DNA of 37,046 bases from Phenylobacterium sp. (GTDB lineage Bacteria > Pseudomonadota > Alphaproteobacteria > Caulobacterales > Caulobacteraceae): NCBI RefSeq assembly GCF_016793225.1, contig NZ_JAEUMN010000176.1, positions 1-37,046 of the forward strand. Direction: 5' to 3'. A program made the translations under genes and the position numbers. The notes beneath the pieces are model-generated. The model worked only from the letters and a program-made list of their open reading frames with translations. It was not told where the DNA came from and made no database searches. Below are positions 14,501 to 21,568 of the stretch, piece by piece. Each line of letters begins with the position of its first letter. The first letter of the stretch is position 1.

Positions 14501-15634
14501 ATGGCCGTCATCGCTGTGACCAAGGAGCGCCGAGCCGGCGAGACCCGCGTGGCGGCCACGCCCGAAACGGCGAAGAAGCTGGCGGCTGCCGGTTTCGAGG
14601 TCGTCGTCGAGGCGGGCGCCGGCGCCGGCGCTTCGTTCGCCGATGCGGACTACCAGGCGGCCGGCGCGTCGATCGCCAAGTCCGCCAAGGACGCGGTCGC
14701 CAAGGCCGACCTGCTGTTCAAGGTCCGCGCGCCCGAGGCCGACGAGATCAAGGCGCTGAAGCCGGGCGCGTTCGTGGCCGCGCTGCTCAACCCCTACAAC
14801 GAGAAGGCGACGGTCGAGGCCCTCGCCAAGGCCGGCGCCAGCGCCTTCGCCATGGAGTTCATTCCGCGGATCACCCGCGCGCAGGTGATGGACGCCCTGT
14901 CCAGCCAGGCCAACCTCGCGGGCTACCGCGCCGTGATCGAGGCGGCCGAGGCCTACGGGCGCGCCTTGCCGATGATGATGACACCGGCCGGCACCATCGC
15001 GCCGGCGAAGGTGTTCGTCATGGGCGTGGGGGTCGCGGGTCTGCAGGCCATCGCCACCGCGCGGCGCCTGGGCGCGGTGGTCACCGCCACCGACGTGCGG
15101 CCGGCGACCAAGGAGCAGGTGGAGAGCCTGGGCGCCAAGTTCGTCGCGGTCGAGGACGAGGAGTTCAAGGCCGCCGAGACCGCCGCCGGCTACGCCAAGG
15201 AGATGAGCAAGGAATACCAGGCCAAGCAGGCCGAGCTCATCAGCGGCCACATCGCCAAGCAGGACATCGTCATCACCACCGCGCTGATCCCGGGCCGTCC
15301 CGCGCCGAAGCTGGTGAGCGCAGCCCAGGTCGCGTCGATGAAGTCCGGATCGGTGATCGTGGACCTGGCCGTGGAGCAGGGCGGCAACGTGGACGGCGCA
15401 AAGCTGGGCGAGGTCGCCGTCACGGCCAACGGCGTGAAGATCATGGGCGTGGCCAACCTGCCCGGCCGCATCGCCGCCGACGCCTCGTCGCTCTACGCCC
15501 GCAACCTGCTGGCCTTCGCCGAGCTCTTCCGGAACAAGGAGGGCCAGTTCGCCCCCGATCTGGAGGACGAGATCCTCAAGGCCGCGCTCGTCACCCACGG
15601 CGGCGCCGTCGTGCACCCGCAACTCACCGCCTAA
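14501..15634 (+). CDS. pntAA: NAD(P) transhydrogenase subunit alpha, part 1 (NAD-binding domain I)
   Basis: 377 residues, the soluble NAD(H)-binding domain I of the proton-translocating transhydrogenase, in the split three-gene form known from Rhodospirillum rubrum. The N-terminal signature [20 protein letters not shown] is the alanine dehydrogenase/PNT first half. The dinucleotide fold carries [18 protein letters not shown] at about 172-189, with VTATDVRP holding the acid that binds the adenosine ribose. The segment [13 protein letters not shown] is also conserved. The complex uses the proton gradient to reduce NADP+ with NADH, supplying NADPH. It starts the operon pntAA-pntAB-(four inserted genes)-pntB. 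The 196 bases upstream hold no gene and probably the operon promoter. Confidence 0.97.
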   Translation: MAVIAVTKERRAGETRVAATPETAKKLAAAGFEVVVEAGAGAGASFADADYQAAGASIAKSAKDAVAKADLLFKVRAPEADEIKALKPGAFVAALLNPYNEKATVEALAKAGASAFAMEFIPRITRAQVMDALSSQANLAGYRAVIEAAEAYGRALPMMMTPAGTIAPAKVFVMGVGVAGLQAIATARRLGAVVTATDVRPATKEQVESLGAKFVAVEDEEFKAAETAAGYAKEMSKEYQAKQAELISGHIAKQDIVITTALIPGRPAPKLVSAAQVASMKSGSVIVDLAVEQGGNVDGAKLGEVAVTANGVKIMGVANLPGRIAADASSLYARNLLAFAELFRNKEGQFAPDLEDEILKAALVTHGGAVVHPQLTA

Positions 15635-15648
15635 GCCCGGAGAACCCC

Positions 15649-15969
15649 ATGGACGTCGATCCCACGGTCTTCCGCCTCGCCATCTTCGTGCTGGCGATCT
15701 TCGTCGGCTACTACGTGGTCTGGAGCGTGACGCCGGCGCTGCACACGCCCCTGATGGCGGTGACCAACGCCATTTCCTCGGTGATCATCGTGGGCGCCCT
15801 GCTGGCGGCCGCCGCCAGCGGCGCCGACGGCGAGCTCACCGGCAACGTCCTGGTCTCGAAGGGCGCCGGCGCCGTGGCCGCGGCCTTCGCCGCGGTGAAC
15901 ATCTTCGGCGGCTTCCTGGTCACCCAGCGCATGCTGGCCATGTACAAGAAGAAGGACCGCGGCAAGTGA
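15649..15969 (+). CDS. pntAB: NAD(P) transhydrogenase subunit alpha, part 2 (membrane)
   Basis: 106 residues with three membrane helices (about 9-29, 37-57 and 73-93), ending in the basic tail MYKKKDRGK. It matches the small membrane subunit of the three-part transhydrogenase ([14 protein letters not shown] at its end is characteristic). Together with the membrane half of PntB it forms the proton channel. A GGAG ribosome site lies 6 bases before the ATG. It begins 14 bases after pntAA. Its stop overlaps the GTG start of an unrelated gene, where pntB would normally follow directly. Confidence 0.95.
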   Translation: MDVDPTVFRLAIFVLAIFVGYYVVWSVTPALHTPLMAVTNAISSVIIVGALLAAAASGADGELTGNVLVSKGAGAVAAAFAAVNIFGGFLVTQRMLAMYKKKDRGK

Positions 15970-16427
15970 GCGTGGACTGGCGGGCGACCGCTCAGCTCAT
16001 GGGCGGCCTGGCCCTGGGCCTGGTGGTCGTGGGAATGATCCTCCAGACCATCGCCGACGTCAGCCTGCGTAAGCGCGGGCGCGTCGCCGCCCTAGGCCTT
16101 GCCTTGGTCGTTGGCGGGTACGGCCTGTCCGAGGCGCTGTTGACGGCGGCGGAGAATGACCTCCTGCCGGCTGTAGGTGGCCTACTGGCTCTGGGCCTTC
16201 TGCTGGCCACCTTCTTCGTACGGAACACATTGAGCAGGCGGCTTGGTCAGCTGAGCGCCATGCTGGGGCTGGCGGTGGTGGCTCATAGCGCTTGGCGGAA
16301 CGACCAGATGGGCCAACTCCTGTGGACCGCCGGTGTCCTCGTTGGCGTCCTCGCCGTCGTCGTGGCTGGAGACTGTCTCCAACGCAAGCTCAGCAAGTCC
16401 AAGCCGGGCCGGAGGGCGCACGCATGA
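15966..16427 (+). CDS. Unrecognised four-helix membrane protein inserted in the pnt operon
   Basis: 153 residues from GTG 15966, which overlaps the pntAB stop (GTGA). There are about four hydrophobic segments: [56 protein letters not shown] and [19 protein letters not shown] basic tail ([10 protein letters not shown]) marks the cytoplasmic C terminus. I recognise no family. Codon use looks more mixed than in neighbouring genes (CTA, GTA, TTG and AAT codons occur), which hints at a different origin. It overlaps the next gene by ATGA. A role in toxin-antitoxin function or in the transhydrogenase complex is equally unproven. Confidence 0.8.
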   Translation: MSVDWRATAQLMGGLALGLVVVGMILQTIADVSLRKRGRVAALGLALVVGGYGLSEALLTAAENDLLPAVGGLLALGLLLATFFVRNTLSRRLGQLSAMLGLAVVAHSAWRNDQMGQLLWTAGVLVGVLAVVVAGDCLQRKLSKSKPGRRAHA

Positions 16428-16627
16428 GCGGCGAAGCCCGCAACGCGGCCCTCTCTCGCGCGGCCCTGCTGTCGGCCGGCGGGGCGGCGCTCATCGGCCT
16501 GACGCAGCAGATGCCGGCCGGATCGCCGGGCGGCCTGGTCCTCATGATCCTCGGCGGCGTCGTCGTGGCCGCCGGCCTCGCGCTCGCCGTCAGGGCGCTT
16601 CTCGGGCGATCGGGAGGGGGCCGGTGA
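16424..16627 (+). CDS. Small two-helix membrane protein of unknown function
   Basis: 67 residues, overlapping the preceding stop and the following start by four bases each. Two hydrophobic stretches are visible: AALLSAGGAALIGLTQQM (about 13-30) and GGLVLMILGGVVVAAGLALAVRA as the second helix (about 36-58). The protein ends in the basic, glycine-rich tail LLGRSGGGR. There is no catalytic motif and no recognised family. Because it is locked between the membrane protein upstream and the nucleotidyltransferase downstream by start/stop overlaps, it is very likely translated, probably in fixed proportion to them. Confidence 0.75.
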   Translation: MSGEARNAALSRAALLSAGGAALIGLTQQMPAGSPGGLVLMILGGVVVAAGLALAVRALLGRSGGGR

Positions 16628-16935
16628 CTGACGCGGCGGCGGGCGCCTCACTGCTTGAGCAGGCTCTGGTCGTGATCAGGTCGCGGCGAGGCGATGCACG
16701 CGAGCACGGGATCGAACTGCTGGGCGTCGTCGGCTCGGTCGCCCGCGGCGAGGCGCGCCCGGACAGCGACGTGGATGTCGCCTACGCCATCGTGGGCAAG
16801 TCATCCCTGTTCGATCTTGGCGGCCTCGCGATGGACATTCAGGGCGACCTGGGGCGCCGCGTGGACATGGTCGATCTCACCCGCCTCAAGCCGGCGTTCC
16901 GCGCGAGCATGGAACGAGACCTTGTCCGCGCATGA
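16624..16935 (+). CDS. mntA: MntA-type minimal nucleotidyltransferase (antitoxin of HepT/MntA pair)
   Basis: 103 residues from GTG 16624, overlapping the preceding stop (GTGA). It carries the MNT motif GSX10DXD exactly: G37-S38, then VARGEARPDS, then D49-V-D51. In characterised type VII systems MntA adds AMP units from ATP to a tyrosine of its HEPN partner and thereby silences it. The short length and the lack of extra domains fit MntA and not a larger nucleotidyltransferase. The next gene encodes the expected HEPN partner and overlaps it by ATGA, the usual compact order. The unusual feature is its position inside the transhydrogenase operon. Confidence 0.9.
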   Translation: MTDAAAGASLLEQALVVIRSRRGDAREHGIELLGVVGSVARGEARPDSDVDVAYAIVGKSSLFDLGGLAMDIQGDLGRRVDMVDLTRLKPAFRASMERDLVRA

Positions 16936-17276
16936 CCGAGCGTGACCGCAGCCTGCTCGAGGACATGCGCGCCTTCGCCCGCGATGCGGTGGAGTTTCTC
17001 GGCGAGCGCGACGCCGCAGACCTGCTGGCGGACAAGCGCACGCAGTACGCCGTGATCCGCGCCGTGGAACTCGTAGGCGAAGCGGCCTCCAAGGTCAGCG
17101 CCGATACGCGAACCTCCGCACCGGACCTTCCCTGGCGGGAGGCGATCGGCACGCGCAACATACTGATCCACGCCTACCACGAGCTCGACCTTAGGCTGGT
17201 GGTAGCCACCGTTCGAGAGCACCTGCCGCCGCTGATCCTGCGGCTGAACGCGCTCCTGGGGGACGAACCGACATGA
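16932..17276 (+). CDS. hepT: HepT-type HEPN RNase toxin (DUF86)
   Basis: 114 residues, a DUF86/HEPN helical protein. The active-site motif RX4HXY is intact: R75-NILI-H80-A-Y82 within TRNILIHAYHELD. In studied systems HEPN dimers cleave RNA through this R and H, and MntA attaches AMP to the tyrosine to neutralise the toxin. The helix QYAVIRAVELVGEAASKV (about 38-55) is typical of the family. All residues required for toxicity and for its control are present, so the pair looks functional. The stop overlaps the ATG of pntB (ATGA), which ties toxin translation to translation of a central-metabolism gene. Confidence 0.92.
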   Translation: MTERDRSLLEDMRAFARDAVEFLGERDAADLLADKRTQYAVIRAVELVGEAASKVSADTRTSAPDLPWREAIGTRNILIHAYHELDLRLVVATVREHLPPLILRLNALLGDEPT

Positions 17277-18688
17277 ACGCCAATCTCGCGGCCATCCTCT
17301 ACCTCGTCTCCGGGGTGCTGTTCATCCTGGCGCTGCGGGGCCTCTCGAGTCCCGAGACCAGCCAGTCCGGCAATCGGAACGGCATGATCGGCATGGCCCT
17401 GGCCGTCGGCGTCGCCCTGGCGACGCTGCTCTCCGAGGGCAAGCTCGACGCGCTGACCCTGGGCCTCATCGCCGCGGGCATCGCGGTGGGCGGGACCATC
17501 GGCGCGGTGATCGCCCGGCGCGTCGCCATGACCTCGATGCCGCAGCTGGTGGCGGCGTTCCACAGCCTGGTCGGCATGGCCGCGTGCCTGGTGGCGGTGG
17601 CCGCGATCCATACGCCGGCCGCGTACGGGATCGGCGAGGTCGGCGCGGTCCACATGGTCTCGCTGGTGGAGCTGTCGCTGGGCCTGGCCATCGGGGCGGT
17701 GACCTTCACCGGCTCGGTGATCGCTTTCGCCAAGCTGAACGGCAACATGTCGGGCGCGCCGATCCTGCTGCCGGCGCGGCACCTGCTGAACATCGCGATC
17801 GGCCTCGCCATCGTGGCGCTGATCGTGGTGCTGGTCCTCAGCGGCGGTCAGGCGCTCTGGGCCTTCTGGGGCATCTTCGCCCTCAGCCTGCTGATCGGCG
17901 TGACCCTGATCATCCCCATCGGCGGCGCGGACATGCCCGTCGTGGTCTCGATGCTGAACAGCTACTCGGGATGGGCGGCCGCGGCCCTGGGCTTCACGCT
18001 CGAGAACGTGACTCTGATCATCACCGGCGCGCTGGTCGGCTCCTCGGGCGCGATCCTCAGCTACATCATGTGCAAGGGGATGAACCGCAGCTTCATCTCG
18101 GTGATCCTGGGCGGCTTCGGCGCCGACGACAGCGCGGCGGCCGGCGGCGGCAGGGTCGAGACCCGCCCCGTCAAGCAGGGCTCGGCGGACGATGCGGCCT
18201 TCATCATGAAGAACGCCAGCAAGGTGATCATCGTGCCGGGCTACGGCATGGCGGTGGCCCAGGCCCAGCACGCGCTGCGCGAGATGGCCGACAAGCTGAA
18301 GGAGGAGGGCGTCGAAGTGAAGTACGCCATCCACCCGGTGGCGGGGCGGATGCCGGGCCACATGAACGTGCTGCTCGCCGAGGCGAACGTGCCCTACGAC
18401 GAGGTGTTCGAGCTGGAGGACATCAACTCCGAGTTCGCCACCGCCGACGTGGCCTTCGTGATCGGCGCGAACGACGTGACCAACCCGGCCGCGAAGACGG
18501 ATCCGACCAGCGCCATCTACGGCATGCCGATCCTCGACGTGGAGAAGGCCCGCACGGTGCTGTTCGTGAAGCGCGGCATGGCCGCCGGCTACGCGGGCGT
18601 CGAGAACGAACTGTTCTTCCGCGACAACACGATGATGCTCTTCGCCGACGCCAAGAAGATGGTCGAAGGGATCGTGAAGGGCCTCTGA
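17273..18688 (+). CDS. pntB: NAD(P) transhydrogenase subunit beta
   Basis: 471 residues. The N-terminal about 265 residues form the membrane domain, with many helices and the conserved segment FTGSVIAFAKLNGNMSG. The C-terminal domain III binds NADP(H): the fold begins VIIVPGYGMAVAQAQHALRE, continues with IHPVAGRMPGHMNVLLAEA, and includes GANDVTNPAA and MPILDVEKA, with KRGMAAGYAGVENELF near the end. All are hallmark PntB motifs. It completes the transhydrogenase encoded by pntAA and pntAB, but begins inside the stop codon of hepT, not behind pntAB. A REP-like palindrome begins at its stop codon. Confidence 0.97.
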   Translation: MNANLAAILYLVSGVLFILALRGLSSPETSQSGNRNGMIGMALAVGVALATLLSEGKLDALTLGLIAAGIAVGGTIGAVIARRVAMTSMPQLVAAFHSLVGMAACLVAVAAIHTPAAYGIGEVGAVHMVSLVELSLGLAIGAVTFTGSVIAFAKLNGNMSGAPILLPARHLLNIAIGLAIVALIVVLVLSGGQALWAFWGIFALSLLIGVTLIIPIGGADMPVVVSMLNSYSGWAAAALGFTLENVTLIITGALVGSSGAILSYIMCKGMNRSFISVILGGFGADDSAAAGGGRVETRPVKQGSADDAAFIMKNASKVIIVPGYGMAVAQAQHALREMADKLKEEGVEVKYAIHPVAGRMPGHMNVLLAEANVPYDEVFELEDINSEFATADVAFVIGANDVTNPAAKTDPTSAIYGMPILDVEKARTVLFVKRGMAAGYAGVENELFFRDNTMMLFADAKKMVEGIVKGL

Positions 18689-18743
18689 GCGCGTTCCGCG
18701 CGTTCCGAAAGTGGGAACCGGTTTTCGGATCCAGACGCGCTCA
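18686..18743. repeat. REP-like palindromic element, copy B, after pntB
   Basis: Nested inverted repeats follow the pntB stop. The outer arms are TGAGCGCGT (18686-18694) and ACGCGCTCA (18735-18743); the inner arms are TCCGAAA (18704-18710) and TTTCGGA (18723-18729). The centre holds AACCGGTT. The stretch 18698-18728 matches copy A at 11950-11979. It could fold into a two-part hairpin that ends or protects the pnt transcript. It lies between convergent genes. Confidence 0.75.
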
Positions 18744-18770
18744 AGCTCTTGGTGAGGGTCTGAGCGCGGC

Positions 18771-20069
18771 TCAGCCGAAGGGGTCCGGCGGGGGCAGCGC
18801 CTGGCCGGTCACCACGATGCCCGCGTCCTCGGCAGGCGGCGGCGTCGTGGGCTCCGGCGGACGGAAGCTCACCAGCACGTAGCCGTCGATGACGCCGTCG
18901 CCGTCGATGTCGACGTCCACCCGGGTCGGCGTGGTCGGGACCAGGGTCGTCGGCCCCGGCAGGGTCGGCCCCAGCGTACTGACGCCGAAGTCGCCGGGAG
19001 GCGTGACGCCGGGACCGGGAGCCTGTGGTTCGGTCCCGTCCGGCGGGCGGGGCGCGACCACGACCCGGCCCGCGGCGGTGACGATCCTGTCCCCCTGCTC
19101 GAACGAGAAATCGACGATCACGCCGAGCAGCGTGTCCGGGCCGGCGCCCGCGCTCGACGCCGCGACCACGAAGCTGTCGGCGCCGGAACCGCCCTCGACG
19201 ATGGCCCCGTCGGTGAACTCGATGCGGTCGTCGCCGGCGCCGCCCAGCAGGGTGTCGCGGCCGCCTCCGCCGACGAGCGTGTCGTCGCCCGCTCCGCCGT
19301 CCATCCGCTCGGCGGCGGCCGAGCCCACAAGGCTGTCGTCCCCGGCTCCGCCCCGCAGGATCGGGGGCGGGGCCTCCGCCGGAGCCGCCGGCGGGAGCTC
19401 GATCTGCAGCGCCGCCGCCGCGCCCGGCTCCGGCGCGGACGCGCCGGGAGGGGCGGCGGCCGTGGCGACGGCCGACGCCATGGCGGCGAGACCGGCTTCC
19501 ACAGGCGCGCGCGCCGCGGCAGGCTCGTTCAGCGCCGCACCCTGGATCGCGACTTCCCGGTCCTGCGCCGGGGCGTCCGCCGGCGGCGGCGCGGCGCCCG
19601 GCTCGTCCGGCGGCGGCGGGCTGGCGACGATCTCCGCGGCCTCGGCCCCGCCTCCGATGGAGGCGGTCTCGTAGAAGAACGCGGCGGCCACGATCAGCGC
19701 GAGGAAGGTCTGACCGTCGCGCCCGGTGAAGGGCAGGATCGCCGCCGACTTCGGCGCGATGGCCTCCTCGGTGACCGCCAGCCGCTGGCGGAGCGCCGCA
19801 TGCAGGTCGAAGCTCTCGTCGATGGCGTCGTCGACCGCCGAGTGGACCACGAACCTGCCGTCGATGCGCGCCACGTGGATCAGCACGTCGCCGGAGCCGT
19901 CGGTGACGACGCACCACGGGTCACCTTCGTCGGTCGCGCCGAAGATCACTTCCACATCGACGCCCGCCGCGGCGAGCTGGTCCGCCAGCGCCTGCAGGCG
20001 GACGCGCTCGGCGGCGGTCCAGTCGCCGCTGTCGCGGACGCGGGCAATGAAGGGGACGACCTGGCCCAT
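18771..20069 (-). CDS. RTX-type calcium-binding protein with membrane-helix candidate and N-terminal unknown domain
   Basis: 432 residues from ATG 20069 (a GTG at 20123 would overlap the upstream gene). The N-terminal domain (about 15-100) contains the segment TDEGDPWCVVTDGSGDVLIH followed by ARIDGRFVV. I believe a similar domain recurs in Rhizobiales RTX-like proteins. A hydrophobic stretch (TFLALIVAAAFFYETASIGG) lies at about 121-140. After a long Pro/Ala linker come nonapeptide calcium repeats at about 240-285 (GGAGDDSLVG, GGAGDDTLVG, GGAGDDRIEF). An EF-hand-like VDVDIDGDGVIDG follows near 380-395. No type I secretion genes are present. The gene follows an XRE regulator by 25 bases on the same strand, so the two form an operon. 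Confidence 0.85.
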   Translation of the reverse strand: MGQVVPFIARVRDSGDWTAAERVRLQALADQLAAAGVDVEVIFGATDEGDPWCVVTDGSGDVLIHVARIDGRFVVHSAVDDAIDESFDLHAALRQRLAVTEEAIAPKSAAILPFTGRDGQTFLALIVAAAFFYETASIGGGAEAAEIVASPPPPDEPGAAPPPADAPAQDREVAIQGAALNEPAAARAPVEAGLAAMASAVATAAAPPGASAPEPGAAAALQIELPPAAPAEAPPPILRGGAGDDSLVGSAAAERMDGGAGDDTLVGGGGRDTLLGGAGDDRIEFTDGAIVEGGSGADSFVVAASSAGAGPDTLLGVIVDFSFEQGDRIVTAAGRVVVAPRPPDGTEPQAPGPGVTPPGDFGVSTLGPTLPGPTTLVPTTPTRVDVDIDGDGVIDGYVLVSFRPPEPTTPPPAEDAGIVVTGQALPPPDPFG

Positions 20070-20094
20070 GGCGCTCGGAAAATCTCCTGGCGGA

Positions 20095-20433
20095 CTATCC
20101 GGCCGCTCGGCCAGCCTGCGCACGGGCCGCGCCCTCGCCGCCGAAGAGCAGCCTGAAGAGCTCCGGCTCGTAGTACCGCAGCAGGGTGCGCGCGAACTCG
20201 CCCGGCTCGAGCCCCAGCGCTTCGGCCCAGGCCCCCTGCGTCTCGATCGGCAGGCGGCCGAGCCCGCTTTCGACCTGGCTGACGAAGGTGTAGTAGCGCA
20301 GCCCCACCCGCTCGGCGAGCTCCGCCTGGGTCAGCCCGGCCTGTTCGCGCGACGCCTTGAGCCACCGGCCCGCCTCCTGGCGCAGCGCCTTGATGTGGGC
20401 GGCCTTCGCCGGATCCGTGGCAGGTCTGGGCAT
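20095..20433 (-). CDS. XRE-family helix-turn-helix regulator
   Basis: 112 residues. The HTH_3 domain covers about 23-80: WLKASREQAGLTQAELAERV, then the recognition part GLRYYTFVSQVESGLGRLP, then AWAEALGLEPGEFAR. The ATG at 20433 has GGAG 6 bases upstream. It is the first gene of an operon with the RTX protein. Three short palindromes lie 45-85 bases upstream and would suit autoregulation. The C-terminal tail after residue 85 (LLRYYEPELFRLLF) may mediate dimer or partner contacts. Which signal it answers to is unknown; co-transcription suggests it controls the RTX gene. Confidence 0.88.
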   Translation of the reverse strand: MPRPATDPAKAAHIKALRQEAGRWLKASREQAGLTQAELAERVGLRYYTFVSQVESGLGRLPIETQGAWAEALGLEPGEFARTLLRYYEPELFRLLFGGEGAARAQAGRAAG

Positions 20434-20479
20434 CGGGAACTCCGCGTCGCTCGGCTCACGCGCGAGCCGGCGAACTTAG

Positions 20480-20515
20480 TAAGTACTTAAGACGTAAATA
20501 TACGACGTGTACACG
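20480..20515. promoter_or_regulatory. Cluster of three palindromes in an AT-rich divergent promoter
   Basis: TAAGTACTTA (20480-20489) and CGTGTACACG (20506-20515) are perfect 10-bp palindromes. Between them CGTAAATATACG (20493-20504) has complementary 4-base ends. The centres are about 13-14 bases apart. On the minus strand TATATT within the middle dyad is a plausible -10 box for the XRE gene. The stretch is strikingly AT-rich for this genome. It fits operators bound by the XRE protein encoded next door, and may also affect the M23 peptidase gene on the other strand. Confidence 0.55.
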
Positions 20516-20677
20516 CTTGTCCCGCTATCATGTCCCGATGTTCGGCGAAAGGCGTCGCTTCGCGCTCGCTCCGCAGGCGCAAGGACTCGCCCGCGGCCCG
20601 GATTTTGCCTAGAAGGCGCGGCAACCTGGCGGGCTCGCCGGGGTTGGACGGCCGAGAAACGGCGGTTGGAGCATCCC

Positions 20678-21568
20678 TTGGCGAACGGCAGATCGATCAC
20701 GGGCGGGTGGAGCGCGCGCCGCAAGGCGGAAGCCGCCATCGTGCTGGTGGCGGGCGTGTCCGCCTTCGCCGTGGCGCACGCGTCCCTGCCGGCCGCCCCG
20801 AAAGTGCGGCCGATTTCCGCGCCGGCCTCCGCGGTGGCGCCGGTTCAGGTGGCCCAGGCGGACGCCGGCGAGGTCCTGATCGCCTTCGAAGAGCCCGTGC
20901 CGGGCCGGCAGATCATTTCGCCCTTCGGCCTGCGTCAGCTTCCGTGGGAGGGCAGCGGCCGCCTTCACGAGGGCGTCGACATCTCCGCCGATGCGGGCGT
21001 GGCGGTCGTGGCGGTGGCGGACGGCGTCGTGACCGAGGCCGGGACCAAGGGCGGATACGGCCGCTTCGTGGCCGTACGCCACACAGCCGGCCTGACCACC
21101 TACTACGCCCACCTCGGCGCCATCGGCTCGGACGTGAAGCCGGGTGTCCAGGTCGAGGCGGGCCAGCCGATCGGCAAGATCGGCTCGACGGGGGTCTCCA
21201 CCGGCCCGCACCTGCACTTTGAGATCCGCGACCCGGACGGGAAGCCGCTGAATCCGGCGATGTTCCTGGGCCGCGCCTTCGCCGAGGCCGGCGACCTGCC
21301 GCTCGACAAGGCCAAGCGCTACTCCGGCCGCGTCCGCATGGCCTACGTCTCGTTCATCCCCGCCAGCAAGCGCGCCCTGATGGACGCCAAGTCCGACAAG
21401 CCGGTCCTGATCGTGAAGCGCGTCACCACCGACGCCCAGGACGAGGCCGCCGCCGAGCGGAACTTGAAGGGGCTGGCCGAAGCCGCCGCCCAGCAGGAGA
21501 AGATCGACGGCCTGAAGGGCCTCTCGATCGGGCCGGACGGCCGGCCGCGGGCGCAGCTCAGCCTTTGA
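20678..21568 (+). CDS. M23 (LytM/LytH-like) zinc metallopeptidase
   Basis: 296 residues from TTG 20678. GGAG at 20668-20671 supports this start; the frame is open to 20507, but the extension is arginine-rich and implausible. A membrane helix or signal anchor (AIVLVAGVSAFAVAHAS) lies at about 19-36, placing the enzyme in the periplasm. The peptidase fold carries the zinc ligands H and D in LHEGVDISADAG and the HLHFEIRDPDG motif, so all catalytic residues appear intact. It also has the YYAHLGAIG and GSTGVSTGPHLHF strands. The family cuts peptidoglycan cross-bridges. The C-terminal 70 residues (KALMDAK through the KGLAEAAAQQ helix) are a family-unspecific extension. Its stop overlaps the start of the next gene. 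Confidence 0.9.
   Translation: MANGRSITGGWSARRKAEAAIVLVAGVSAFAVAHASLPAAPKVRPISAPASAVAPVQVAQADAGEVLIAFEEPVPGRQIISPFGLRQLPWEGSGRLHEGVDISADAGVAVVAVADGVVTEAGTKGGYGRFVAVRHTAGLTTYYAHLGAIGSDVKPGVQVEAGQPIGKIGSTGVSTGPHLHFEIRDPDGKPLNPAMFLGRAFAEAGDLPLDKAKRYSGRVRMAYVSFIPASKRALMDAKSDKPVLIVKRVTTDAQDEAAAERNLKGLAEAAAQQEKIDGLKGLSIGPDGRPRAQLSL

Noticed and set aside
16624-17276. A new defence island
   Set aside because: Only the MNT-HEPN pair is present; no restriction, retron, Argonaute or other defence genes flank it, so I report it as an operon insertion.
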